Shown here: positions 1 to 8,486 of the stretch, piece by piece
Position numbering within the stretch: the stretch's first letter is position 1
Layout: each line of letters starts with the position of its first letter
DNA from: FW021-bin31 sp964422465
GTDB lineage: Bacteria; Bacteroidota; Bacteroidia; Chitinophagales; Chitinophagaceae
DNA: 18,750 nucleotides
NCBI GenBank assembly: GCA_964422465.1
Contig: CAYRBD010000063.1
Location: forward strand, 1-18,750
Reading direction: 5' to 3'
Program-made: the position numbers and the translations under genes
The notes under the pieces: generated by a model
What the model saw: only the letters and a program-made list of their open reading frames with translations
The model's database searches: none
What the model was told of the DNA's origin: nothing

Positions 1-146
1 TCAGAAAGAACCTCTTGTGCATCTTCTTTATTCTTGACAATTTGTAGTGCAAATTGGAAAAGTCGATCGCTGAACTGGAAGACCAGCTGGCGGAAAGCCT
101 GCTCATCTCCATCTGAAATATGCTGTAATTTTTGGGATAACGTCAC
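1..146 (-). CDS. ECF-type RNA polymerase sigma-70 factor, N-terminal part (truncated by window edge)
   Basis: The reverse strand from a GTG at 146 reads open to the window edge for 48 codons. The peptide begins VTLSQKLQHISDGDEQAF and continues RQLVFQFSDRLFQFA, then VKNKEDAQEVLS. The pattern of 'GDEQAF..L' followed by '..LF.FA..IVKN.EDAQEV' is the start of sigma-70 region 2, the core-polymerase and -10 binding region of extracytoplasmic-function sigma factors. In Bacteroidota these often control nutrient uptake or envelope genes, but no partner (anti-sigma factor, SusC/D) is visible here. The GTG start is chosen because the homologous region begins right after it and a TAnnTTTG promoter element lies about 29 bases upstream. 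No in-frame ATG competes nearby. Everything after residue 48, including region 4, is outside the window. Confidence 0.75.
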   Translation of the reverse strand, partial: MTLSQKLQHISDGDEQAFRQLVFQFSDRLFQFALQIVKNKEDAQEVLS

Positions 147-174
147 GAATAACCTGCCTCTTTTTCGGAAAGAA

Positions 175-182
175 CAAATGTA
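175..182 (-). promoter_or_regulatory. Bacteroidota -7 promoter element for the sigma factor gene
   Basis: The reverse strand reads TACATTTG, a perfect match to the TAnnTTTG -7 element of the Bacteroidota primary sigma factor. It lies 29 bases before the GTG start, giving a short leader. I see no clear TTG -33 element at the expected distance, so this is a half-supported promoter. Confidence 0.45.
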
Positions 183-226
183 AGGTTTTCTTATTAAATT
201 AACTCCTTATTTTCCTAAAAGGATGC

Positions 227-234
227 TACTTTTG
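227..234 (+). promoter_or_regulatory. Bacteroidota -7 promoter element for pheT
   Basis: The sequence TACTTTTG matches TAnnTTTG and lies 46 bases before the pheT ATG at 280. No convincing TTG -33 element is seen about 19 bases further upstream. It faces away from the sigma factor promoter, so the 134-base gap appears to be a divergent promoter region. The element also overlaps the start of the longer open frame at 223, arguing that translation begins at 280. Confidence 0.45.
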
Positions 235-279
235 CAGGCATCTATTTATTCAAAAAATCAAAGGCAAGGATTTTTCCTA

Positions 280-2712
280 ATGAAGATTTCATACAATTGG
301 CTTAACAACTATCTACCCACGGCAACCGGCTCCGAAGAAACAGATCCCGAAACCCTGTCAACTATCCTAACGGCAATCGGGCTGGAGGTTGAATCACTGG
401 AAAAATACCAACAGATTGCCGGGGGGCTGGAGGGGCTGGTACTTGGGAAAGTACTGGAGGTATCGCCCCATCCCAATGCCGACCGGTTAAAGATCACGCG
501 TGTAGATGTAGGAAGAGAAGCTCCGCTGCAAATAGTTTGTGGCGCCCCCAATGTAGCAGTAAATCAGCAGGTGGTTGTAGCGCCGGTCGGCACCACCATT
601 TATCCCGTTCATGGAGAGCCCCTCAAGATGAAAAAGGCCAAAATCCGCGGACAGGAAAGCTTTGGGATGATTTGTGCGGCAGATGAAATCGGCCTGGGAG
701 AAGACCATGAAGGCATCCTTACATTGGATGGAGATGCCCGGCCCGGCATGCAGGCAAAAGAGTACTTCAAGCCCGTAGAAGACTGGATATATGAAATAGG
801 GCTTACTCCCAACCGGATGGACGCCATGAGCCACATTGGCGTGGCCCGCGATGTTTGTGCCCGGCTTGGCCACGATGCTGGCAGGAAGATGCTGCCTGAT
901 CTTGCTCCCGTTACCAATTTTAAAGTAACCGGAAAGACACCCCCAATTAAAATATCCATCGAAGATGAGAAAGCCTGTCCCCGTTATTCCGGATTATCCC
1001 TGAGCCATATAACGGTAGGCCCCTCCCCCCAATGGCTGCAACAAAGATTGCTCGCCATTGGGGTACGCCCCATTAATAATGTTGTGGATATCACCAATTT
1101 TGTACTGCATGAATGCGGGCAACCCCTGCATGCCTTTGACCTGAAGGCCATCAAAGGAAACCAAATAAAAGTCAAAACCCTGCCGGAAGGGACTTCATTT
1201 GTCACCCTTGACAAGGAAACACGCAAGCTAAATGCCAAAGACCTGATGATTTGTAACGCGGAAGAAGGGATGTGCATTGCTGGTGTTTTCGGCGGTTTAC
1301 ATTCAGGCGTTACGGACCAAACCACCGAAATATTTCTGGAAAGCGCCTGTTTCAATCCGGTTTCAATCCGCCGCACCTCTTTCCGGCATGGGTTACGTAC
1401 CGATGCCGCCACCCATTTTGAAAAAGGAGTGGATATTTCCGGAACCCTTTACGCCCTGAAGCGAGCCGCTCTTTTAATGGTAGAATTGTGTGGAGCGCAG
1501 ATTGCCTCGGAGATTACAGACTGCTATCCTCACCCTAAACAGAAAACCCGGATTGTTTTAAAAAAGGAATACCTGGCCAGGCTCAGCGGTAAAGATTTTA
1601 CAATAGACCAGGCAGCTTCCATCTTAGACAATCTGAACTTTGAAATTATAGAACAGCAGGAAGACCGGCTTACGGCAGCAGCGCCTTTCAGCAAACCCGA
1701 CATGATGATAGCAGCCGATCTGGTTGAGGAAATCATGCGCATTGATGGTTATGATCACATTGATATCCCCACCCATATTCGAATAGCTCCCTCTCTAAAC
1801 CCCGACAACGATATTGAAAAATTAAAGGAGCGCATGTCCGCCTATCTTGTCAACAATGGTTTCAACGAAATATTGACCAACTCTATTACCAACAGCAAAT
1901 ACTACCCGAAGGACGCCTCTTTGATCCGGCTGATGAACAGCCTGAGCAGCGAACTGGATGTGCTCCGTCCCACACTGCTGGAAACAGGACTTGAAGCGGT
2001 TGCTTATAACCTTAATCGCAGGCAGGAGAATATCCTTTTCTTTGAAACCGGGAAAACATACCTCCGCCAAAATGAAAAAGAAGAAAACCGCCTGGCACTT
2101 TTCGCCTCGGGAAACAAGCTGCCCGAAAACTGGTTGCATTCTACCCGGCCTATTGACCCTTACTTTCTGAAAGGGCATGTTCAAAACCTGCTGACGAGCT
2201 CCGGTATTGCGCTACACCGACTGACGCTCCGCCCTGCAAAAAACGAAGACTTACAGCAGGCTCTTGCGCTTCAGATAGATGGAGAAAACGTTGGCTCCCT
2301 GGGATTGGTATCGCCTTCAAAAAGACATACCTTTGATCTTAAACAGGAAGTCTGGTACGCAGTATTAAATCTGGAAAAACTAAAGAGGTACCTGCCCAAA
2401 AAGGAACTCACTTTTGAAGAAATACCAAAGCACCCCTTCGTAAGGCGGGATTTGGCATTGATTTTGGATAAAAATATACCCTACGCAAGTGTAGAAAATA
2501 CCATAACCGAAATAAAAGCAGGTATCTTAGACCAGGTCCGCCTTTTCGATGTTTTTGAAAGTGACAAATTGGGAGTCGGGAAAAAATCTTTCGGAGTTAG
2601 TTTTATTTTCCGTCATCCTGCGAAGACCCTTACTGATAAGGAAATAGACAAAGTAATGAAACGAATTATCCAAACTTTCGAAAAACGCCTGGGAGCCGAG
2701 ATCAGAAGTTAA
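280..2712 (+). CDS. pheT: Phenylalanine--tRNA ligase beta subunit
   Basis: This is the beta chain of the cytoplasmic alpha2-beta2 phenylalanyl-tRNA synthetase, which charges tRNA-Phe with phenylalanine. The 810-residue product has the usual bacterial length. It starts MKISYNWLNNYLP, the family's conserved N-terminus. Domains in order are an OB-fold tRNA-binding domain (about 45-155, with 'SPHPNADRLKI' and 'VCGAPNV'), the B3/B4 editing domain (about 215-385), the B5 domain (about 405-480), the catalytic-like core, and a C-terminal FDX-ACB anticodon-binding domain in roughly the last 93 residues ('HPFVRRDLALILDK', 'GVSFIFRHPAKTLTD'). The frame is open upstream to 223, but the ATG at 280 is preferred: homology starts there, a purine-rich AAGGCAAGGA lies about 10 bases upstream, and a promoter element covers the longer start. 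The alpha subunit pheS is not in the window. A small coiled-coil gene follows after 11 bases. Confidence 0.97.
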   Translation: MKISYNWLNNYLPTATGSEETDPETLSTILTAIGLEVESLEKYQQIAGGLEGLVLGKVLEVSPHPNADRLKITRVDVGREAPLQIVCGAPNVAVNQQVVVAPVGTTIYPVHGEPLKMKKAKIRGQESFGMICAADEIGLGEDHEGILTLDGDARPGMQAKEYFKPVEDWIYEIGLTPNRMDAMSHIGVARDVCARLGHDAGRKMLPDLAPVTNFKVTGKTPPIKISIEDEKACPRYSGLSLSHITVGPSPQWLQQRLLAIGVRPINNVVDITNFVLHECGQPLHAFDLKAIKGNQIKVKTLPEGTSFVTLDKETRKLNAKDLMICNAEEGMCIAGVFGGLHSGVTDQTTEIFLESACFNPVSIRRTSFRHGLRTDAATHFEKGVDISGTLYALKRAALLMVELCGAQIASEITDCYPHPKQKTRIVLKKEYLARLSGKDFTIDQAASILDNLNFEIIEQQEDRLTAAAPFSKPDMMIAADLVEEIMRIDGYDHIDIPTHIRIAPSLNPDNDIEKLKERMSAYLVNNGFNEILTNSITNSKYYPKDASLIRLMNSLSSELDVLRPTLLETGLEAVAYNLNRRQENILFFETGKTYLRQNEKEENRLALFASGNKLPENWLHSTRPIDPYFLKGHVQNLLTSSGIALHRLTLRPAKNEDLQQALALQIDGENVGSLGLVSPSKRHTFDLKQEVWYAVLNLEKLKRYLPKKELTFEEIPKHPFVRRDLALILDKNIPYASVENTITEIKAGILDQVRLFDVFESDKLGVGKKSFGVSFIFRHPAKTLTDKEIDKVMKRIIQTFEKRLGAEIRS

Positions 2713-2723
2713 AAAAGTTTCTT

Positions 2724-3020
2724 ATGTCCGGTATCAACATATCTCATATTGATAAAAAGTTTCAACTTCTGGTGAAGCAGGTTATTTCTTTGCGTGAAGA
2801 AAACCAAAGATTAAGTTCCAGCGTACAGGCCGGCTTAGAAAAAATCGCGGATCAACAAAATAAAATTAATGAACTGCAGGAAAAAATAAAATTATTGAGA
2901 ATGACCTCTTCTTCAGAAGAGGATTCTGAAACAGAACCAAATTTCAGGAAAGAAATACGCTCCACACTCAATTCTTACATCCAGGAAATTGATAACTGCA
3001 TCGCCCTGTTAAATAAATGA
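2724..3020 (+). CDS. Small coiled-coil protein of unknown function downstream of pheT
   Basis: The 98-residue product is highly charged and rich in Glu, Gln, Lys and Leu. Residues about 10-62 show heptad spacing of Leu, Ile and Val ('LLVKQVISLREENQRL', 'INELQEKIKLL'), as expected of a parallel coiled coil. A Ser/Glu-rich linker (about 62-73) and a short amphipathic C-terminal helix ending in 'IDNCIALLNK' follow. There is no signal peptide or membrane segment, so it is probably cytoplasmic. It begins 11 bases after pheT and is probably co-transcribed with it. From general knowledge, many Bacteroidota carry a similar small coiled-coil gene between pheT and the cell-division gene zapA, so a septum-associated role is possible. 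Here zapA does not follow, and no function can be read from the sequence alone. Confidence 0.8.
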   Translation: MSGINISHIDKKFQLLVKQVISLREENQRLSSSVQAGLEKIADQQNKINELQEKIKLLRMTSSSEEDSETEPNFRKEIRSTLNSYIQEIDNCIALLNK

Positions 3021-3030
3021 AAGAAAAAGA

Positions 3031-3059
3031 TTGGAATTACATTAAAAGGCCGATATTTG
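3031..3059 (+). promoter_or_regulatory. Predicted promoter of the sucAB-oxyR unit
   Basis: TTG at 3031-3033 and GATATTTG at 3052-3059 are separated by 18 bases. This matches the Bacteroidota -33 (TTG) and -7 (TAnnTTTG) layout, with a single mismatch at the first base of the -7 element. It lies in the 98-base gap before sucA and predicts a leader of about 50 bases. It is the best-formed promoter in the window and suggests sucA is transcribed separately from pheT. Confidence 0.55.
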
Positions 3060-3118
3060 CATCATAAACACTGTTTATAACTAAAATCTCCGGAAACCAG
3101 AGAGTAAAATCACAGAAG

Positions 3119-5860
3119 ATGAAAGACTTTTCTTTTGTTTCCAATGCGCATCCCGCCTATATTGAATCCCTTTATCAGGACTTCTTAAAAGACCCGGAAA
3201 CGGTAGATGAAGAATGGGTTCATTTTTTTGAGGGATTCGATTTCGCTGTAGTAAACGCTGATGGGAAACAAGGTGCAAACGGGAAGCTAAGCCCGGAACA
3301 AATTAGCAAAGAGTTCTCCGTATATCAACTTATACAGGCTTATCGTAAAAGAGGCCACCTGATTGCCAAAACCAATCCGATACGTCCCCGGAAGGACCGG
3401 CACGCCCTATTGGACCTCAAGTATTTTAACCTGACTGATGCCGACCTGGAGCGGGAATTTTATGCCGCCACCTTCATCGGTAAAAACAAAGCCACGCTGC
3501 AGGAGATTCTGTCTCTCCTTCAAAAATGGTATGCTTCTTCCATTGGCATCGAATTTCTATATATTGACGATCCCGAAAAACGAGACTGGCTTCGCAACCA
3601 GATAGAGGTAGAACTTCTGAAGCCCATCTCCCTAAAAAAGAAAAAAAGAATCCTCCAAAAATTAAACGAGGCCACCGTCTTTGAAAAGTTTCTTCATACT
3701 AAGTTTATCGGCCAGAAGCGCTTTTCGCTGGAGGGGGGAGAAAATACCATCCCCGCCCTGGATACCATCATTAACGAATCTGCCGATAAAGGGGTACAGG
3801 AAGTCGTTCTGGGTATGGCCCACCGCGGAAGGCTAAACGTACTAACCAATATTTTGGGTAAAACCTATGGACAGATTTTTGAAGAGTTTGAAGGGCATTT
3901 AACTGAAGAGCAGGAAACCATGGGAAGTGGTGATGTAAAATACCACGTAGGTTTTCGTTCGGATATCACCACAGAAAACGGAAAGAAAGTCAACATCCAG
4001 ATGACGCCAAACCCTTCTCACTTAGAATTGGTTGACCCGATAGTGATTGGATATGCCCGAAGTAAGGCCGATGTCATTTACAAAAGCGACTACAATAAAA
4101 TATTGCCCATTCTCCTTCATGGAGATTCAGCCATTACAGGCCAGGGAATCTTCTATGAGATCCTGCAAATGAGTAAACTTCGCGGCTATTATACCGGCGG
4201 AACCATCCATTTTGTTATTAATAACCAGATCGGCTTCACCACCGACTTTGATGATGCCCGGTCATCAGATTACTGCACCAGCGTGGCTGCCATGATAGAA
4301 GCGCCTGTTTTCCATGTCAATGGCGATGATGCGGAGGCCGTGGCCAAAGTTGCGGAAATGGCTGCGCTTTACCGCTATAAATTTAACAGCGATATCTTTA
4401 TAGATATGGTCTGTTACCGGAAACATGGCCACAATGAAGGCGATGATCCAAAATACACTCAGCCAAAACTCTACAGCCTGATCGATAAACATCCGAATCC
4501 CCGGGAAGTCTATTCCAAACAACTCACCAAAGCGGGAGATATTCATGCCGGCCTGGCTAAGGAAATGGAAAAACATTTCTGGACTATCCTGCAGGAACGG
4601 CTGGATGAAATCAAACAACATCCGCTCAAATCTCACTATCAGACACCAGAACGCTGGTGGCAGGAACTACGGAAGTCCGTACCAGAAGATTTTGACTACT
4701 CTCCGGCTACCGCCATAACAGGAGACCAACTGAAGTTATTGGTTGAGAAATCGCTTGCCATACCGGATAGTTTTCATCCCCTGAAAAAGGTGGCTAAGTT
4801 ACTGAAAGACAAAAAAAGACTTTATGAAGAGGAAGGCGTTTTAGACTGGTCTATGGCCGAAATTGCGGCTTACGGCAGTATTCTGCTGGAAGGGAAGGAC
4901 GTAAGAATGAGCGGACAAGACGTCAAAAGAGGTACTTTTTCACATCGGCACTCAGTGTTGAGAGATGTGGAAACCGATGCCAGTTACAACCGCCTGAGCA
5001 ATCTGAAAGCCGGACAGGGAGAATTCAGAATATTCAATTCATTACTTAGTGAATCCGCTGCTCTGGGATTTGAATATGGCTATGCATCGGCCAATCCCAA
5101 TGTTCTATGCGTCTGGGAGGCTCAGTTTGGCGACTTCGCCAATGGGGCACAATCGGTTACCGACCTATACGTGGTTTCCGCCGAGCAAAAGTGGGCCCGT
5201 ATGAATGGGCTGGTGATATTGCTCCCCCATGGCTATGAAGGACAGGGTCCTGAACATTCCAGCGCCCGTATGGAACGTTACTTACAGATGGCCGTGGAAT
5301 ACAATGTGATCGTTACCAATTGCACGACTGCTGCAAATTTTTTCCACGTATTGCGTCGTCAACTGGCTTACCCTTTCAGAAAACCGTTGATCAATTTTTC
5401 GCCCAAAGCCAATTTACGCCACCCGCAAACCTATTCTCCAATAAGTGACTTCACTCAAGGAGGGTTCAAAGAATTAATTGAAGATCCTTATTGTGATAAG
5501 GATCCCGAAAAAATAAAGAAAGTACTGCTTTGTAGTGGAAAGGTTTATTTTGACCTGAGCAAAAAACAAGAAGAAGAAGAAAGAAAGGAGGTCGCAATTA
5601 TTCGCATGGAGCAACTTTATCCCCTGCCTCACAAACAATTGAATGCTTTATATAAAAAATATAACAAGGCTGATTGGTTCTGGGTACAGGAAGAACCCCT
5701 GAACATGGGAGCTGCATGGTATTTAAGGATGGTACTTACCGAGATTAATTTTGGGATCATAAGTCGCCACCCCAGCGCTTCAACCGCCACGGGTTATGGA
5801 AAAATACACAAAGAGGAACAAAATGAAATTATTGAAACTGCTTTTTCTGTATTAAATTAG
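3119..5860 (+). CDS. sucA: 2-oxoglutarate dehydrogenase E1 component (thiamine diphosphate dependent)
   Basis: E1o decarboxylates 2-oxoglutarate on thiamine diphosphate and transfers the succinyl group to the lipoyl arm of E2 in the TCA cycle. The 913-residue length is normal for the family. The N-terminal segment 'NAHPAYIESLYQDFLKDPETVDEEW' region is the E2-docking helix. Later come 'GMAHRGRLNVL' (HRGRLN at 235-240) and the thiamine diphosphate motif, starting at HGDSA (334-338) and ending at NNQIGFTT (from 368). The transketolase-like pyrimidine-binding domain ('FRIFNSLLSESAALGFEYGYA', 'WEAQFGDFANGAQ') and the C-terminal domain ('QLYPLPHKQL', 'VQEEPLNMGAAWYL') follow. Gene order sucA-sucB with a 23-base gap is typical. 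A predicted promoter lies just upstream. The alternative, acetyl-group E1p, is excluded by the HRGRLN and NPSHLE signatures. Confidence 0.97.
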   Translation: MKDFSFVSNAHPAYIESLYQDFLKDPETVDEEWVHFFEGFDFAVVNADGKQGANGKLSPEQISKEFSVYQLIQAYRKRGHLIAKTNPIRPRKDRHALLDLKYFNLTDADLEREFYAATFIGKNKATLQEILSLLQKWYASSIGIEFLYIDDPEKRDWLRNQIEVELLKPISLKKKKRILQKLNEATVFEKFLHTKFIGQKRFSLEGGENTIPALDTIINESADKGVQEVVLGMAHRGRLNVLTNILGKTYGQIFEEFEGHLTEEQETMGSGDVKYHVGFRSDITTENGKKVNIQMTPNPSHLELVDPIVIGYARSKADVIYKSDYNKILPILLHGDSAITGQGIFYEILQMSKLRGYYTGGTIHFVINNQIGFTTDFDDARSSDYCTSVAAMIEAPVFHVNGDDAEAVAKVAEMAALYRYKFNSDIFIDMVCYRKHGHNEGDDPKYTQPKLYSLIDKHPNPREVYSKQLTKAGDIHAGLAKEMEKHFWTILQERLDEIKQHPLKSHYQTPERWWQELRKSVPEDFDYSPATAITGDQLKLLVEKSLAIPDSFHPLKKVAKLLKDKKRLYEEEGVLDWSMAEIAAYGSILLEGKDVRMSGQDVKRGTFSHRHSVLRDVETDASYNRLSNLKAGQGEFRIFNSLLSESAALGFEYGYASANPNVLCVWEAQFGDFANGAQSVTDLYVVSAEQKWARMNGLVILLPHGYEGQGPEHSSARMERYLQMAVEYNVIVTNCTTAANFFHVLRRQLAYPFRKPLINFSPKANLRHPQTYSPISDFTQGGFKELIEDPYCDKDPEKIKKVLLCSGKVYFDLSKKQEEEERKEVAIIRMEQLYPLPHKQLNALYKKYNKADWFWVQEEPLNMGAAWYLRMVLTEINFGIISRHPSASTATGYGKIHKEEQNEIIETAFSVLN

Positions 5861-5883
5861 CCGGTAGTTCAACCTAAGACATT

Positions 5884-7464
5884 ATGATAGATATAAAAGT
5901 ACCCACCATAGGAGAATCTATTAGCGAAGCCACCATTACCCAATGGTTAAAAAAAGATGGGGATTACGTAGAGCGGGATGAGATCATTTGTGAACTGGAA
6001 TCCGAAAAGGCCTCTTTTGAGCTGAATGCAGAGGAGGCCGGTGCCTTAAAAATATTGGTTCCCGATGGGGAGGATGTGGAAATGGGACAAGTAGTTGCAC
6101 AAATAGATGAAACGGCTGCCGCCCCGGCCACAGCCGAATCCGAACAGGCAGAACAAAAAGAAGAGCAGGAGCCTCAATCCCGGGAAGAGCCTGAAACAAA
6201 AGAAGAAGAACCCACCGAAGCTGCCGCCCCCGCAGGAAAAGGAATCATAGAAATTAAGATCCCCGCCGTTGGGGAATCCATCAGTGAAGTTACGCTGCTG
6301 AACTGGACAAAAGAGGAAGGAGAATATGTTGATCGGGATGAAGTGATTTGCGAGTTGGAATCAGAAAAGGCTTCCTTTGAAGTAAATGCAGAAGAAGCTG
6401 GCGCTCTCCATCAAATGGCGGCTCCTGATGATACACTGGAAATAGGACAGGTGGTAGCTACTATCAATACGGATGTCGCTGCCCCTCGTAAAAAGCAGGA
6501 AGAAAAGCCCGAAGAAGAACCAGACACTGCAACAGATCAGCAAACAAAAACACGGGAACCGCAAACACCTTCAGAAAAACCCGCTAAAGCGACCCCCCTA
6601 GCCCATGCTATCATGGCAGATAAACATCTGAAAACAACAGAGGTCAAAGGGAGTGGCCACATGGGAAAGATTTTCAAACAGGATGTAATGGCTGCCCTGG
6701 AACATCCCGGAACCAATACAGCCAAGCCTCTCTTTAGCCGGGAGGTACGCCGCGAGAAGATGAGTAACTTACGGAAGACCATCTCTCGCAGGCTGGTAGA
6801 GGCAAAGAACGATACCGCCATGCTCACAACCTTTAATGAAGCGGACATGAGCAGGATCAAAGCCATCCGAAAGCAGTACAAAGAAGCCTTTAAAGAAAAG
6901 CATGGTGTAAACCTGGGCTTTATGTCGTTTTTCACCAAAGCCTGTTGCTTTGCTTTACAAGACTGGCCCGCAGTGAATGCTTATATTGACGGCACGGAAC
7001 TTATTTATCATGATTATTGTGATATCTCAATTGCAGTAAGCACGCCAAAAGGGCTTGTTGTGCCTGTTATCCGTAATGCGGAAAGCCTGAGCATGGCCGG
7101 AGTAGAAAAAGCGGTGATAACCATTGCCAAAAAGGCACGTGATAATAAACTTACCTTGGATGAAATGACAGGCGGTACTTTTACCATAACCAACGGGGGC
7201 GTATTCGGATCGCTGATGAGTACCCCTATTATCAATCCGCCCCAGTCCGCCATATTGGGCATGCATAAAATTGAAGATCGTCCGGTAGTGATCAATGGCA
7301 AAGTGGAAGTTCGCCCGATGATGTACCTGGCCCTGAGTTACGACCACCGGGTAATTGACGGAAAGGAATCTGTGAGTTTCCTGGTACGGGTGAAAGAATT
7401 ACTGGAACATCCGGAGCAATTGCTATTTGGAAAAGATCCGGTAGAAACGCTGTTGGAGTTTTAG
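5884..7464 (+). CDS. sucB: Dihydrolipoyllysine-residue succinyltransferase (2-oxoglutarate dehydrogenase E2) with two lipoyl domains
   Basis: E2o forms the core of the 2-oxoglutarate dehydrogenase complex and passes the succinyl group from lipoamide to CoA. The 526-residue protein is longer than the roughly 400-residue single-lipoyl E2o of enterobacteria because it has two lipoyl domains. These are residues about 2-76, with lipoylated Lys42 in ESEKASFE, and about 122-196, with Lys162 in the same context. Glu/Pro/Ala/Gln-rich linkers join the domains. A peripheral E3/E1-binding domain lies at about 235-273 ('ATPLAHAIMADK', 'VKGSGHMGKIFKQDV'). The acyltransferase domain runs from about 290 to the end, with the catalytic DHRVIDG motif (His488, Asp492). 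The gene follows sucA after 23 bases and precedes the oxyR-like gene by one base. The succinyl-specific assignment follows from linkage to sucA and the closing motif LSYDHRVIDG. Confidence 0.95.
   Translation: MIDIKVPTIGESISEATITQWLKKDGDYVERDEIICELESEKASFELNAEEAGALKILVPDGEDVEMGQVVAQIDETAAAPATAESEQAEQKEEQEPQSREEPETKEEEPTEAAAPAGKGIIEIKIPAVGESISEVTLLNWTKEEGEYVDRDEVICELESEKASFEVNAEEAGALHQMAAPDDTLEIGQVVATINTDVAAPRKKQEEKPEEEPDTATDQQTKTREPQTPSEKPAKATPLAHAIMADKHLKTTEVKGSGHMGKIFKQDVMAALEHPGTNTAKPLFSREVRREKMSNLRKTISRRLVEAKNDTAMLTTFNEADMSRIKAIRKQYKEAFKEKHGVNLGFMSFFTKACCFALQDWPAVNAYIDGTELIYHDYCDISIAVSTPKGLVVPVIRNAESLSMAGVEKAVITIAKKARDNKLTLDEMTGGTFTITNGGVFGSLMSTPIINPPQSAILGMHKIEDRPVVINGKVEVRPMMYLALSYDHRVIDGKESVSFLVRVKELLEHPEQLLFGKDPVETLLEF
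5887..6408 (+). repeat. Internal duplication encoding the two lipoyl domains of SucB
   Basis: Positions 5887-6048 and 6247-6408 encode the same 54-residue stretch twice, offset by 360 bases. I count 39 identical residues of 54, including an unbroken identical block around the lipoyl lysine (ICELESEKASFE). Many codons differ by synonymous changes, so the duplication is old and maintained rather than a fresh tandem copy. Confidence 0.85.
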
Positions 7465-7465
7465 C

Positions 7466-8413
7466 ATGACCATTATCCAGCTTGAATACATTGTGGCCCT
7501 GGATACCTACCGGAGTTTTGTAACGGCTGCCGAGAAATGTTTCGTCACCCAGCCAAGTTTGAGTATGCAGGTGCATAAGCTGGAAGATGAATTAAATGTC
7601 AAGCTATTCGACCGCAGCCGCAATCCAATAGTTCCCACCCGGGTAGGCTGCCTGATCATTGAACAGGCTCGCGTGGTTCTTCAGGAGCATAGCCGCATAG
7701 AAGAGATTATTACTTCTTTTAAGAATGAGGTAAAAGGACTGTTGCGAATCGGCATCATCCCTACCCTGGCCCCTTATATTTTACCCCCTTTAGTGGCACG
7801 TTTTGCCAAACGGTATCCAAAAGTAAAACTGGAAATTTGGGAATACACAACAGAGATCATTGTAGATTACCTAAAAAAAGATCAGTTGGATTGTGGCCTG
7901 TTCGCTACCCCTTTAAATGACAAAGTTCTTGAAGAAAAACCTCTGTTTTATGAGAATTTCGTTGTCTATACCTCTCCTTCTCATGAACTTTATAAAAAAA
8001 AGATACTCACAGCAAAAGACCTGCCCTCCTCCGGAATCTGGATTCTAAACGAAGGGCATTGTATGCGCAATCAGGTCCTGAATATTTGCTCCCGGAAAAG
8101 TCATGCCAGGGCCTCCAAAAACCTGGAATACAATACCGGAAGCGTGGAAACCCTCAAGCGACTGGTACAGCATAATTCGGGATGGACGATCCTCAACGAA
8201 TTATCTATTCGCGACCTCACCGATGAACAACTGGAAATGGTTCGTTTCTTCAGACAACCGGAACCCGTCAGGGAGATCAGTCTCGTTACCCATCAACATT
8301 TTATCAAAAAAGGCTTAGCTACAGTATTGGAAAAGGAAATAGGCAAGATCATCCCGGAAAAAATGAAAGCGAAAGGAGCGAAAGAAGTCATTGCTATTGA
8401 AACGCCCCATTGA
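7466..8413 (+). CDS. oxyR: OxyR-type LysR-family transcriptional regulator (hydrogen peroxide sensor)
   Basis: LysR regulators of the OxyR group switch on peroxide-defence genes when H2O2 oxidises a cysteine pair. The 315-residue protein starts MTIIQLEYIVALDTYRSF, followed by the winged helix-turn-helix (about 1-60; 'AAEKCFVTQPSLSMQVHKLE'), a linker helix, and a periplasmic-binding-like effector domain from about 90. The diagnostic element is GHCMRNQVLNIC, whose cysteines fall at residues 199 and 208. These are the same numbers as the redox pair in E. coli OxyR (GHCLRDQAMGFC). The ATG starts one base after the sucB stop, so the gene is very likely co-transcribed and translationally coupled with sucAB. 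It has no separate promoter that I can see. The 'oxyR' symbol rests on the cysteine pair; targets cannot be read from the window. Confidence 0.9.
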   Translation: MTIIQLEYIVALDTYRSFVTAAEKCFVTQPSLSMQVHKLEDELNVKLFDRSRNPIVPTRVGCLIIEQARVVLQEHSRIEEIITSFKNEVKGLLRIGIIPTLAPYILPPLVARFAKRYPKVKLEIWEYTTEIIVDYLKKDQLDCGLFATPLNDKVLEEKPLFYENFVVYTSPSHELYKKKILTAKDLPSSGIWILNEGHCMRNQVLNICSRKSHARASKNLEYNTGSVETLKRLVQHNSGWTILNELSIRDLTDEQLEMVRFFRQPEPVREISLVTHQHFIKKGLATVLEKEIGKIIPEKMKAKGAKEVIAIETPH

Positions 8414-8472
8414 GAGTCCACTTCATTTCTAAGAACCTTTTTTTTTCTGTCAACTTCTGCTTTTCAGATATC

Positions 8473-8480
8473 TATATTTG
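8473..8480 (+). promoter_or_regulatory. Relic -7 promoter element of the recombinase gene
   Basis: TATATTTG is a perfect TAnnTTTG match, seven bases before the ATG of the degenerate recombinase. No TTG -33 element is visible at the expected spacing. A start codon this close to the -7 element would give an almost leaderless message, so the match could be chance. Confidence 0.3.
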
Positions 8481-8486
8481 GATATC

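Noticed and set aside
223..279. Extended N-terminus of PheT starting at ATG 223
   Set aside because: The added 19 residues do not resemble PheT, the stretch contains a -7 promoter element, and homology starts exactly at the ATG at 280.
8414..8450. Nine-T run after oxyR as a rho-independent terminator
   Set aside because: No stable GC-rich stem precedes the T run; only three-base pairings can be drawn.
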